Source: Colimorpha sp045222795
GTDB taxonomy: Bacteria; Bacteroidota; Bacteroidia; Bacteroidales; P3
Direction of reading: 5' to 3'
Assembly (NCBI GenBank): GCA_045222795.1
Contig: JBGUZF010000137.1
Span: 1-8,153 of the forward strand
DNA length: 8,153 bases
Of the stretch, positions 1-6,547 are shown one piece after another (the first letter of the stretch is position 1; each line of letters begins with the position of its first letter). A program made the translations under genes and the position numbers. The notes beneath the pieces were generated by a model. The model was given only the letters and a program-made list of their open reading frames with translations. It was not told the origin of the DNA and did no database searches.

Positions 1-7
1 AAGGCTC

Positions 8-90
8 AGTAAGTAGTGATTAGTGGGTAGTGGTTAGTGCGTAGCATTCGACAACAATGCTGCCAACTACCCACTACCAACTACCCACTA
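8..90. repeat. Inverted array of degenerate 7-base repeats (R1)
   Basis: The left arm reads in 7-base steps from 8: AGTAAGT, AGTGATT, AGTGGGT, AGTGGTT, AGTGCGT. The right arm from 63 reads CCAACTA, CCCACTA, CCAACTA, CCCACTA, whose reverse complements are TAGTTGG and TAGTGGG, so the arms are complementary. The centre holds a perfect nested stem, AGCATT (43-48) with AATGCT (56-61), around a 7-base loop. The array lies between the unseen upstream gene and the OadG-like gene and ends 33 bases before that start codon. Transcribed, it should fold into a long imperfect hairpin. Function is unknown. The same architecture recurs at 5501-5599, 7182-7258 and 7891-7997. Confidence 0.85.
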
Positions 91-123
91 AACAGTTTTG
101 ATGTTACAATTAACTTTTGAAGA

Positions 124-1146
124 ATGAAGACCATCAATAAAATGCTATTCGCAGGACTGCTCAGCTTCGCAATGCTGACAGCCGTGGCGCAGCCCCAGCA
201 CGAGCCCGCCCCCGACGCAATAGCCGGTGCCACCCCCGCCGCCCAAGGCGACGGACAGCCGGTTATGGCCGAGCGGCCCCAGCAGGGCTGTATGATGCCT
301 GGCAATATGCAGCCTGTAGATTTCCAAAGCGTCAAGATTTGCTTCGTCCCTCAGACCGGTACCTTCATTGCTATCGACAGCGTCGAATGCTCGGTACACA
401 TGGTGAAGATTCTCGGCGACAAGCTTGACACTGTGGCCTGTTTTAAGACCGACAACACCCACAAACGCCATGACCTCAAGAACATCCTGCGCCCCGTCAG
501 CGTGGGCACCATGGGACCCTTCGTCGTGGTGCTGGCTTCGGCTGTTAACGACACCGCCTATGTGGCCCTGCTCGACCAGGAGCTCAACGAGGTTGCACGC
601 CGTGCTTTCAGCAGCCCCATGTACGCCATGCACATGGCTCCCGGCCAGATGTTTGTGGTAGGTCGCAACCCTTATGGCTACGACATCAACGTGATTCCGT
701 TCGAGTGCCCCGGCCATCTAGCCCAGGACCTCGCCACCTGCGAGATTCTCACCCACCACTACCGTGTGGCCAAGCAGAGTGAGAAGATCAAGCACAGCGA
801 CCCCGTGGGTATAGGCCTCACCGCCACCGCCGTGGCCGTGGTGTTCCTGGCCCTCGTCTGCATCGCCCTCCTCATCAACTTCTCGGGCAAACTTATTGTC
901 AACTCGGAGGAGAAGAGCAAGAACAAGGGCAAGAAAGAGTCCGCCATCAAGCCCGTCAGCGACGGCAGCAGTGCCGCCAACGACAACGAGGTGTATGCCG
1001 CCATCGCCGCAGCCATCCACCTCTACAACGACGAGCTGCATGACGAGGAGACCACCGTCATCACCATCCAGAAGGTGGAGCGCGAGTGGACTCCCTGGAA
1101 CGCCAAGTACTACAACATGAATCATTATTTTAACAACAGAAGATAA
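124..1146 (+). CDS. OadG-like gamma subunit of Na+-translocating decarboxylase with exported N-terminal region
   Basis: A 340-residue protein, probably the small membrane-anchoring subunit of a biotin-dependent sodium-pump decarboxylase. Residues 1-22 look like a signal peptide (MKTINK, then a hydrophobic stretch ending TAVAQ). Residues 24-60 are rich in Pro, Ala and Gln. Residues about 66-195 form an unrecognised region of beta-type segments, including NDTAYVALLD and GRNPYGYDINV. A transmembrane helix spans about 229-253, followed by a Lys/Glu-rich stretch (260-275). The tail carries OadG-family features: AAIAAAIHLYNDELHDEET (292-310) and WTPWNAK (322-328). The inferred topology is periplasmic N-terminus and cytoplasmic tail. 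It is followed after 3 bases by the biotin carrier gene and then oadB, which supports the assignment. Family OadG proteins can be much shorter, so the extra N-terminal region is the odd part. An internal ATG at codon 7 (142) would also keep a signal-like start; ATG 124 is chosen because it gives a positively charged n-region. Confidence 0.72.
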   Translation: MKTINKMLFAGLLSFAMLTAVAQPQHEPAPDAIAGATPAAQGDGQPVMAERPQQGCMMPGNMQPVDFQSVKICFVPQTGTFIAIDSVECSVHMVKILGDKLDTVACFKTDNTHKRHDLKNILRPVSVGTMGPFVVVLASAVNDTAYVALLDQELNEVARRAFSSPMYAMHMAPGQMFVVGRNPYGYDINVIPFECPGHLAQDLATCEILTHHYRVAKQSEKIKHSDPVGIGLTATAVAVVFLALVCIALLINFSGKLIVNSEEKSKNKGKKESAIKPVSDGSSAANDNEVYAAIAAAIHLYNDELHDEETTVITIQKVEREWTPWNAKYYNMNHYFNNRR

Positions 1147-1149
1147 GCC

Positions 1150-1581
1150 ATGAAAAACTATAAGCTCAAGATAAACGGCAACGAATACAACGTTGATATC
1201 AACGAGGTAGAAGGCCAGGAAATAAAACTCGACGTCAACGGCACCAGCTATGTCGTCACCGTCGACCAGGAAATCAAACAGCAGCGCAAGGCTGTGGTCA
1301 GCACCCCGCGTCCCCAGGTGGCTCCCGCCGCCGGCGGCTCGGTGCAGAAGAGCAACGCCCCCGTGGCAGGCAGCAAGGTTACCACTCCCCTGCCCGGCAC
1401 CATCCTCGACGTCTTCGTCAATGTCGGCGACACCGTCAAGGAAGGCCAGACCGTGGTGCTCCTCGAGGCCATGAAGATGGAGAACAACATCGAGGCCGAT
1501 GTGGCCGGCACCGTCAAGGAGGTGAAAGTCCGCAAGGGCGACAGCGTCCTCGAGGGCGATATACTTGTCGTTATTGGTTAA
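1150..1581 (+). CDS. Biotin carboxyl carrier protein (biotin/lipoyl-attachment domain)
   Basis: A 143-residue biotin carrier that would shuttle a carboxyl group from the carboxyltransferase subunit to the membrane subunit, where decarboxylation is coupled to Na+ export. Residues 1-45 form a small N-terminal domain typical of these carriers (YKLKINGNEY, GTSYVVTV). A Pro/Ala/Gly/Ser-rich flexible linker covers about 50-76. The biotinyl domain runs from about 77 to 143 and contains the attachment motif EAMKMEN, with Lys109 as the expected biotinylated residue, plus the paired LPGTILDVFVNVGDTVKEGQ and AGTVKEVKVRKGDSV half-repeats. It starts 3 bases after the OadG-like stop and ends 20 bases before oadB, so the three are almost certainly co-transcribed. 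The substrate (methylmalonyl-CoA or oxaloacetate) is set by the alpha subunit, which is not visible. In Bacteroidales this arrangement commonly belongs to methylmalonyl-CoA decarboxylation in propionate formation; that is inference here. Confidence 0.93.
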   Translation: MKNYKLKINGNEYNVDINEVEGQEIKLDVNGTSYVVTVDQEIKQQRKAVVSTPRPQVAPAAGGSVQKSNAPVAGSKVTTPLPGTILDVFVNVGDTVKEGQTVVLLEAMKMENNIEADVAGTVKEVKVRKGDSVLEGDILVVIG

Positions 1582-1601
1582 ACTAAAAATCCCGCAAGAC
1601 A

Positions 1602-2774
1602 ATGTTTGACTTATTAGCAACAGGTGGCTTCATGGAGTTCATGCAGACGCAGCTGGTCCAGTTCTTGGAATACACCGGCTTCGCCAACGTGACCTGGGGC
1701 CACATAGCAATGATTTTGATCGGCTTGGTGTTCATCTTCCTGGGCATCAAGTTCGAGTTCGAGCCGCTGCTGCTGGTGCCTATCGGATTCGGTATGCTCA
1801 TCGGCAACATCCCCTTCTACCCCGGCTTGAAGATAGGTATATATGAGAACGGCTCCGTGCTGCACATCCTCTATCACGGTGTGCAGAACGGCTGGTACCC
1901 ACCGCTAATCTTCCTGGGCATCGGAGCAATGACCGACTTCTCGGCATTGCTCAGCAACCCCAAACTGATGCTCATCGGTGCTGCCGCCCAGGTCGGTATC
2001 TTTGCCGCCTACATGGGTGCTCTGGCCCTGGGCTTCATGCCAAATGAGGCTGGTGCCATCGGTATCATCGGCGGTGCCGACGGTCCCACGGCCATCTTCA
2101 TCTCGTCGCAGCTGGCTCCCGACCTCATGGGTGCCATCGCTGTGTCGGCGTACTCCTATATGGCCCTTGTGCCCGTCATCCAGCCGCCTATCATGCGACT
2201 GATGACCACCAAGAAGGAGCGCACCATCCGCATGAAGCCGCCGCGTCAGGTCTCCAAGCTCGAGAAGATCACCTTCCCCATCATCGGCCTCCTCTTCTGC
2301 GCCTTCATCGTGCCGAGCGGTCTGCCTCTGCTGGGTATGCTCTTCTTCGGCAACCTGCTCAAGGAGTGCGGCGTCACCAAGCGCCTCTCCGACGTTGCCA
2401 GCAACGCCATCGTCAACATCTGCACCCTGCTCATCGGCATCACCGTGGGTGCCTCGACCCAGGCCTCTGTGTTCCTCACCGGCAAGTCGGTGATGATCTT
2501 CGGCCTCGGTGCCGGCTCCTTCATCGTGGCCACCTTCTGCGGTGTGCTCTTCGTCAAGATTATGAACCTCTTCCTCAAGGAGGGCAACAAGATCAACCCC
2601 CTCATCGGCAACTCGGGTGTCAGCGCCGTTCCCGACGCCGCCCGTGTGTCGAACAATGTGGGATTGGAGTACGACAAGACCAACTACCTGCTTCAGCACG
2701 CTATGGGCCCCAACGTGGCCGGCGTGGTGGGCTCGGCAGTGGCTGCCGGTATCCTGCTGGCTTTCCTCCACTAA
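1602..2774 (+). CDS. oadB: Sodium ion-translocating decarboxylase subunit beta (OadB/MmdB family)
   Basis: A 390-residue polytopic inner-membrane protein that decarboxylates carboxybiotin and exports Na+. Hydrophobic segments cover most of the length, starting with HIAMILIGLVFIFLGI (34-49). Hallmark motifs are present: GGADGPTAIF (157-166), containing Asp160, which by motif position matches the essential Asp203 of the Klebsiella oxaloacetate decarboxylase beta subunit; and NPLIGNSGVSAVPDAARVSN (332-351), where Asn332, Gly336, Ser341 and Arg348 match residues reported as important there. These equivalences are from memory of the family, not an alignment. Other family signatures are FGNLLKECGVTKRL (249-262) and LLQHAMGPNVAGVVGSAVAAG (363-383). 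Length is a little under the roughly 430 residues of the Klebsiella protein, as is usual for the shorter MmdB-type proteins. It is the last gene of the operon, followed by a hairpin terminator. The gene symbol marks the family; the substrate is unproven and mmdB may fit better. Confidence 0.94.
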   Translation: MFDLLATGGFMEFMQTQLVQFLEYTGFANVTWGHIAMILIGLVFIFLGIKFEFEPLLLVPIGFGMLIGNIPFYPGLKIGIYENGSVLHILYHGVQNGWYPPLIFLGIGAMTDFSALLSNPKLMLIGAAAQVGIFAAYMGALALGFMPNEAGAIGIIGGADGPTAIFISSQLAPDLMGAIAVSAYSYMALVPVIQPPIMRLMTTKKERTIRMKPPRQVSKLEKITFPIIGLLFCAFIVPSGLPLLGMLFFGNLLKECGVTKRLSDVASNAIVNICTLLIGITVGASTQASVFLTGKSVMIFGLGAGSFIVATFCGVLFVKIMNLFLKEGNKINPLIGNSGVSAVPDAARVSNNVGLEYDKTNYLLQHAMGPNVAGVVGSAVAAGILLAFLH

Positions 2775-2794
2775 TCGGGGAAGCCACCAAAAAG

Positions 2795-2833
2795 AGAGGG
2801 CCCTGCGAACGTTCGCGGGGCCCTTTCTTTATT
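2795..2833. terminator. Bidirectional intrinsic terminator between convergent operons
   Basis: Bases 2795-2826 form a near-perfect palindrome: AGAGGGCCCTGCGAAC pairs with GTTCGCGGGGCCCTTT, with wobble pairs at two places and a loop at the centre (about 2809-2812). On the + strand it is followed by a T-rich tract (TTTCTTTATTTCTTT) and lies 20 bases past the oadB stop. On the - strand the same hairpin is followed by the complement of AAAAA at 2789-2793, giving a T run just past the protease stop codon at 2829-2831. It therefore suits termination from both sides. Confidence 0.88.
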
Positions 2834-4409
2834 TCTTTCTCAACTCCTCTACCGCTCGCTGGTAGCCGTCGTCAATCTCTTTCATCACCTTGTAGTAGTA
2901 GTCGATGCCGAAGAGGTTGCGTGCCACCTGTGCTTTAAGTAACAGCTGCAAGTAGCGGTCGCTGTGCGCCGTGCGTTCGGGCTCGGCGGCCTCCTTGGCG
3001 GTGTCGCGCACCACGCCTTTTTCTATCGCTTCGGCGGCAAGCAGGCTGTCGAGACCGAAGGTGTCGTAGTTGGCCAAGAAGGTGTCGAAGTCGCGCACCA
3101 GACGGTCGCGACGGTGGGCGTCGGCCCATTTATGAGGGAAGCTATTGAGCAGACCCTTGCCGCGCAGCGAGATGCAGTAGTCGGTGAGGCGCATAGTGTC
3201 GATGGGCACGAAGACGTCGGGCATGATACCGCCGCCACCATAGACGATGCGACCCTTCGAAGTGCGGAACTTCAGCGAGTCGGGGAAGTGGATAGAGTCG
3301 GCGTTCACCAGCTCACCGTGACGGTAGCGGTTGTTCACATCCTGACGGTAGGCGTCGCTGCCCTCGTCGTAGGGGCGCTGTATGCAGCGGCCGCTGGGGG
3401 TGAAGTAGCGTGCTGTGGTGAGGCGTATCTGTCCGCCGTCGGAGAGTGGCATCATGCGCTGCACCAAGCCCTTGCCGAAAGAGCGGCGACCCACCAGTGT
3501 GCCGCGGTCCCAGTCCTGCACGGCGCCGCTGACGATCTCGCTTGCCGAAGCGGAGCCTTCGTCGATAAGCACCACCAGACGGCCTGTGGTGAAGTTGCCG
3601 CGCCCGTTGGCGTGGAAATTCTGCCGCTGGGTGCGGCGGCCTTCCTGGTAGACGATGAGCTGTCCGCGCTGCAGGAACTCGTTGGCCATCTGGCAGGCTA
3701 TGTCGAGGTAGCCGCCGGTGTTTCCACGCAGGTCGAGCACCAGGGCCGTCATGCCCTGCTTCTTGAGGCTGTGGAGGGCTCTGTGGAACTCGTCGCTCGA
3801 GGTGCGTGCGAAGCGCGTGAGGCGTATGTAGCCGATGGTGTCGTCGGCCATGAAATAAGTGTCTATACTGTAGATGGGAATCTTGTCGCGGATGATATGG
3901 AAGGTGTAGACGGTGCCGTCGCGCATAAGGTCGACGACCACCTCGGTGCCTTTCTTGCCACGCAGGTGACGGAAGACGAAGTCGTTCTTGGCGCTGTCGC
4001 CTGTGGCGGGTATGCCGTCGATGTTTATGAGCTTGTCACCGATCTGCACGCCCACCTTCTCGCTGGGGCCGCCCTCGATGACGCTCTGCACCACGATGGT
4101 GTCGCTCACTATCTGGAACGAGATGCCTACGCCCTCGAAGTTACCCTGCAGGCTCTCGTTGGCGCGCTCCACATCCTTGGCGGCGATGTAGATGCTGTGG
4201 GGATCGAGACTCTTGAGCATTGCGTTGATGGCCTCGGTGCTCAGCTTGTCCATATCGGGAGTCTCGGTGTAGTTGCCGTCGATGAGCTTCATCACCTCGT
4301 CGACCCTCGCCTGCCCCGCCGTAACGGTGTCGGGCACGATGGGCTTTTGGGCAAGTGAAAAGTGAAAAGTGAAAAGTGAAATTATAGCTAGCAGAAAAAA
4401 CTTCTTCAT
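2829..4409 (-). CDS. S41 family carboxyl-terminal processing peptidase (CtpA-like, PDZ)
   Basis: A 526-residue exported serine protease of the CtpA/Prc type, expected to trim or degrade envelope proteins in the periplasm. It has an N-terminal signal peptide (residues 1-20, ending FSLAQ), a helical region (about 33-90, with SLDPHSIYI at 68-75), a PDZ domain (about 92-170, FEGVGISF to LMRDG) and an S41 catalytic domain. Substrate-fold motifs include LVLDLRGNTGGYLDIA (223-238). The catalytic pair should be Ser288 in GSASASEI and Lys313 in SFGKGLVQ, 25 residues apart as in E. coli Prc, with Gln317 following. The C-terminal 100 residues are charged and helical. It lies 30 bases downstream of aguA on the same strand and probably shares its transcript, although no functional link to polyamine synthesis is evident. 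Oddity: the hydrophobic core of the signal peptide is encoded by four perfect 7-base repeats (4353-4380). ATG 4409 is preferred because it gives MKKFF plus an SD-like AAGGA 6 bases upstream. Confidence 0.93.
   Translation of the reverse strand: MKKFFLLAIISLFTFHFSLAQKPIVPDTVTAGQARVDEVMKLIDGNYTETPDMDKLSTEAINAMLKSLDPHSIYIAAKDVERANESLQGNFEGVGISFQIVSDTIVVQSVIEGGPSEKVGVQIGDKLINIDGIPATGDSAKNDFVFRHLRGKKGTEVVVDLMRDGTVYTFHIIRDKIPIYSIDTYFMADDTIGYIRLTRFARTSSDEFHRALHSLKKQGMTALVLDLRGNTGGYLDIACQMANEFLQRGQLIVYQEGRRTQRQNFHANGRGNFTTGRLVVLIDEGSASASEIVSGAVQDWDRGTLVGRRSFGKGLVQRMMPLSDGGQIRLTTARYFTPSGRCIQRPYDEGSDAYRQDVNNRYRHGELVNADSIHFPDSLKFRTSKGRIVYGGGGIMPDVFVPIDTMRLTDYCISLRGKGLLNSFPHKWADAHRRDRLVRDFDTFLANYDTFGLDSLLAAEAIEKGVVRDTAKEAAEPERTAHSDRYLQLLLKAQVARNLFGIDYYYKVMKEIDDGYQRAVEELRKK
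4353..4380. repeat. Four perfect tandem heptamers inside the protease signal peptide (R2)
   Basis: Four uninterrupted copies of AAGTGAA on the + strand (4353-4359, 4360-4366, 4367-4373, 4374-4380). Read on the - strand they encode roughly residues 10-19 of the S41 protease, the signal-peptide core SLFTFHFSL. Because 7 is not a multiple of 3, the reading frame rotates across the copies, yet every frame yields hydrophobic or small residues (Phe, Leu, Ser, Thr, His). Gain or loss of one copy would shift the protease frame. Confidence 0.9.
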
Positions 4410-4410
4410 C

Positions 4411-4458
4411 CTTAATCCTTAACCGTTAATCATTAACCTTTAACCTTTAACCATTACC
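4411..4458. repeat. Degenerate heptamer array across aguA end and protease leader (R3)
   Basis: Reading the + strand in 7-base steps from 4411 gives CTTAATC, CTTAACC, GTTAATC, ATTAACC, TTTAACC, TTTAACC, then ATTACC. The consensus is NTTAAYC, or GRTTAAN on the coding (-) strand. It spans the last codons and the stop of aguA (residues VMVKG) and all 30 bases to the protease start codon. Unlike the other arrays it has no complementary arm nearby. Confidence 0.85.
4416..4420 (-). promoter_or_regulatory. SD-like AAGGA before the S41 protease, made from the heptamer array
   Basis: On the - strand AAGGA (4420 to 4416) lies 6 bases before the ATG at 4409. It is formed at the junction of two GRTTAAN heptamers, so the repeat appears to supply the ribosome-binding sequence. 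Bacteroidota often do not depend on strong SD sites, so its importance is uncertain. Confidence 0.4.
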
Positions 4459-5489
4459 GCGGGCATTTGCTGGCTGAGGCAGTGGAACGAGCCGAGGCCC
4501 CAGATGATGTCGGTCGAGTCGATGCCTATCACCTCGTGGTCGGGGAAGCAGACCTCGAGGATATAGGCGGCCTCGTTGTCGGTCAGGCAGCGGTAAGTGG
4601 GGAATATCACCTTGCCGTTGGCGATGTAGAAGTTGGCGTAGGAGGCAGGCAGGCGCTGGCCGTCGTAGAACACCACGTCGGGCATAGGCAGCTCGACGAT
4701 GGTGGGCTGCTTGCCGTTGGCCAGGCGGCAGCGGCTGAGCATCTTCAGGTTCTTCTGCAGCGGCTCGTAGTTCTCGTCCCACACGTCCTCTTCGACGGCG
4801 GTGATGATGGTATCCTCGGAGACGAAGCGGCTGAGGTCGTCGACGTGACCGTCGGTGTCGTCACCCACGATGCCGTCGCCGAGCCAGATGATGTTGTCCA
4901 CGCCGTAGTAGTCGCGCAGGTAACCCTCTATGCGGTCTTGGTTCAGCAGGGGGTTGCGGTTGGGGTTGAGCAGACAAGATGTTGTTGTCAGCAGGTCGCC
5001 GCAGCCGTTCACGTCTATCGAGCCGCCTTCCATCACTATGCCGGGCTCGAAGAGCGCAGTCTCGGGCATCAGCTCGTGGATGCGCACGGGCACCTGTGTG
5101 TCGAGCTCGTAGGGGTACTTGCCGCCCCAGGCGTTGTGGTTCCAGTTCACCATAGCGCGCTTCGCAGCATCGTTCCTGTTGAGTAGGAAAGCGGGGCCGT
5201 GGTCGCGGCACCAGGCGTCGTTGCTGGGGATGATGTGCAGGAAGATGTTGCGCATATTGGCCTCTATGGCCTCGAGCTCGCCCTTCACGTGCTGCATCAT
5301 CGTCTCGTCGTCGACGTTGATATGCACCTGCTCGCCCTCGGCGAGGGTCTTCACGAAGAGGTGGTACGACGGATAGATGGTCTCAATCTTGCCGGGCCAC
5401 GAGTCGGGGTTCTTCGGGTAGGTGAGCCATGTGGCCTCGTGCTTCGCCCATTCGGCGGGCATGTAGTAGCCTTGTTCTTTCGGAGTCAT
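4440..5489 (-). CDS. aguA: Agmatine deiminase
   Basis: A 349-residue cytoplasmic enzyme of the peptidyl-arginine deiminase-like family that hydrolyses agmatine to N-carbamoylputrescine and ammonia. Active-site motifs are intact: WCRDHGP (93-99), EGGSIDVNG (154-162), DTDGHVDDLSRF (211-222, with His215 and Asp217) and the terminal GLGSFHCLSQQMPA (331-344), with Cys337 as the expected nucleophile. Length fits the family. The gene follows aguB on the same strand after 111 bases that are mostly the inverted repeat R4; the two enzymes act in sequence to make putrescine. The start at 5489 gives MTPKEQGYYMPAEW, the usual N-terminus. Only an A-rich stretch precedes the ATG, without a clear SD. The last codons (MVKG, stop) lie within heptamer array R3, so the C-terminal tail may be repeat-derived. 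Confidence 0.96.
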   Translation of the reverse strand: MTPKEQGYYMPAEWAKHEATWLTYPKNPDSWPGKIETIYPSYHLFVKTLAEGEQVHINVDDETMMQHVKGELEAIEANMRNIFLHIIPSNDAWCRDHGPAFLLNRNDAAKRAMVNWNHNAWGGKYPYELDTQVPVRIHELMPETALFEPGIVMEGGSIDVNGCGDLLTTTSCLLNPNRNPLLNQDRIEGYLRDYYGVDNIIWLGDGIVGDDTDGHVDDLSRFVSEDTIITAVEEDVWDENYEPLQKNLKMLSRCRLANGKQPTIVELPMPDVVFYDGQRLPASYANFYIANGKVIFPTYRCLTDNEAAYILEVCFPDHEVIGIDSTDIIWGLGSFHCLSQQMPAVMVKG

Positions 5490-5500
5490 TGTTTATTCTT

Positions 5501-5599
5501 TGGGGGAGTGCGAGGGAGTGCAGGGGAGTGCGGAGGAGCGCAAGACAATACCCCTGCAGGCACTTTGGTCTTGCACTCCCTTGCACTCCTTGCACTCCA
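5501..5599. repeat. Inverted array of 10-base repeats between aguB and aguA (R4)
   Basis: The left arm reads in exact 10-base steps from 5501: TGGGGGAGTG, CGAGGGAGTG, CAGGGGAGTG, CGGAGGAGCG, then CAAGAC. The right arm is GTCTTG (5568-5573) running into TTGCACTCCC, TTGCACTCC and TTGCACTCCA (5571-5599). CAAGAC (5541-5546) pairs perfectly with GTCTTG, and the GGGAGTGC units pair with GCACTCCC. The loop of about 21 bases contains the palindrome CCTGCAGG. The array begins 1 base from the aguB stop codon and ends 11 bases before the aguA ATG, filling the gap. In the aguB-aguA message it should form a stable hairpin close to the aguA ribosome-loading region. Confidence 0.88.
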
Positions 5600-5600
5600 T

Positions 5601-6467
5601 TTAATCAATATACCTTTTCGTTATGTCGCCATAGCTGTCGATGCGGCGGTCGCGCAGGTAGGGCCAGTGGCGGCGGTAGTGGTCGGTCTCGTCCAGGTCG
5701 AGGGTGCTGATATGCGTCGCCTCGTCGTAGTGCGGCGCCTGCCAAAGCACGCGGCCGAAGGCGTTGGTGACGAACGAGCCGCCCCAGAACTGCATGCCGC
5801 CCTCCAATCCCGTGCGGTTCACGCTGACCACGGGCACACCGTTGGCAACGGCGTGGCTACGCTGTATCGTCTGCCACGCGGCATACTGCTCGCGGTTGTC
5901 GTGCTCCTTCTGGCGCACGTCCCAGCCGATGGCCGTGGGGAAGAAAAGTATCTGTGCACCCTTGAGCGCCGTGATGCGCGCTGCCTCGGGGTACCACTGG
6001 TCCCAGCAGATAAGCACGCCGATGGTGGCAAACTTGGTCTTGAAGACTTTGTAGCCCAGGTCGCCGGGAGTGAAGTAGAACTTCTCGTAGTAGCCCGGGT
6101 CGTCGGGGATATGCATCTTGCGGTATTTGCCCAGATAGCTGCCGTCGGCGTCAATCACCGCCGTGGTGTTGTGGTAGAGCCCCTCGGCTCTCTTCTCGAA
6201 CATCGAGCACACCAGAACCACGCCCAACTCTTTGGCCAGTGCCATGAAGTGCTGTGTCGTGGGCCCTTCGGGTATAGGTTCGGCCAGCTTGAAGTTCTCG
6301 TAGCGCTCCTCGTCGCAGAAATAGAGCGAGGCGAAGAGCTCCTGCAAACATATAATCTGCGCGCCTCCGGCGGCCAGTTCACGTACCTTCTCGGTATAGC
6401 GCTCGATGTTCTGCGCCTTGTCCTCCACGCAGCTCATCTGCACAATTCCAACTTTCACTTTGTTCAT
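5601..6467 (-). CDS. aguB: N-carbamoylputrescine amidase
   Basis: A 288-residue carbon-nitrogen hydrolase (nitrilase superfamily) that cleaves N-carbamoylputrescine to putrescine, CO2 and ammonia in the cytoplasm, the step after AguA. The catalytic Glu-Lys-Cys triad is visible: Glu43 in ICLQELF, Lys117 in YRKMHIPDD and Cys154 in GVLICWDQWYPEAA. Other family blocks are HNTTAVIDADG (99-109), GWDVRQKEHDNREQYAAWQT (181-200) and VNRTGLEGGMQFWGGSF (216-232). The frame stays open upstream to about 7115, but the start at 6467 (MNKVKVGIVQMS) matches the family N-terminus and follows a TAnnTTTG promoter box by 22 bases. It is the first gene of a leftward unit aguB, aguA, S41 protease. No arginine decarboxylase is in the window, so the agmatine source is not seen. 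Confidence 0.96.
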   Translation of the reverse strand: MNKVKVGIVQMSCVEDKAQNIERYTEKVRELAAGGAQIICLQELFASLYFCDEERYENFKLAEPIPEGPTTQHFMALAKELGVVLVCSMFEKRAEGLYHNTTAVIDADGSYLGKYRKMHIPDDPGYYEKFYFTPGDLGYKVFKTKFATIGVLICWDQWYPEAARITALKGAQILFFPTAIGWDVRQKEHDNREQYAAWQTIQRSHAVANGVPVVSVNRTGLEGGMQFWGGSFVTNAFGRVLWQAPHYDEATHISTLDLDETDHYRRHWPYLRDRRIDSYGDITKRYID

Positions 6468-6489
6468 ATCGGTGCGAAATTTGAAAATG

Positions 6490-6497
6490 CAAAAGTA
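6490..6497 (-). promoter_or_regulatory. Bacteroidota-type -7 promoter box for aguB
   Basis: The - strand reads TACTTTTG here, a perfect match to the Bacteroidota -7 consensus TAnnTTTG. It ends 22 bases before the aguB ATG, which would give a leader of roughly 15 bases. A matching -33 TTG was not seen at the usual distance; an A/T-rich stretch lies there instead (6501-6530). Confidence 0.55.
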
Positions 6498-6539
6498 CGA
6501 AAAAAAAAGGACATAATAGATAATTAATTCCTTAGGCAA

Positions 6540-6547
6540 TATATTTG
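6540..6547 (+). promoter_or_regulatory. Bacteroidota-type -7 promoter box for the DUF1232/ABC-F unit
   Basis: The + strand reads TATATTTG, a perfect match to TAnnTTTG, ending 22 bases before the ATG at 6570. The distance to the start codon mirrors that of the opposing aguB box, so the 102-base gap looks like a divergent promoter pair. No clear -33 TTG was found upstream. Confidence 0.5.

Noticed and set aside
1..12. AAG GCT CAG TAA as the end of an upstream coding sequence
   Set aside because: Stops occur soon in all three forward frames here (10-12, 14-16, 20-22), so the frame of any upstream gene cannot be decided from 12 bases.
97..119. TTTG at 97-100 and TAACTTTTG at 111-119 as a promoter for the OadG-like gene
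   Set aside because: The spacing between the two boxes is only about 10 bases, the -7 box has one extra base (TAnnnTTTG), and a start downstream of it would fall at or past the ATG at 124. An upstream operon promoter is more likely.
718..4358. Long open frames antisense to the main genes (for example 718-1620 and 1905-2771 on -, 2964-4358 on +)
   Set aside because: They mirror GC-rich genes with clear family motifs on the other strand and have low-complexity Val/His/Asp/Gly-rich products with no recognisable domain.
5501..5599. R4 as a simple intrinsic terminator after aguB
   Set aside because: The hairpin is followed on the - strand by AAAGAATAAACAATG rather than a T run, and aguA begins 11 bases later, so a dedicated terminator is unlikely.
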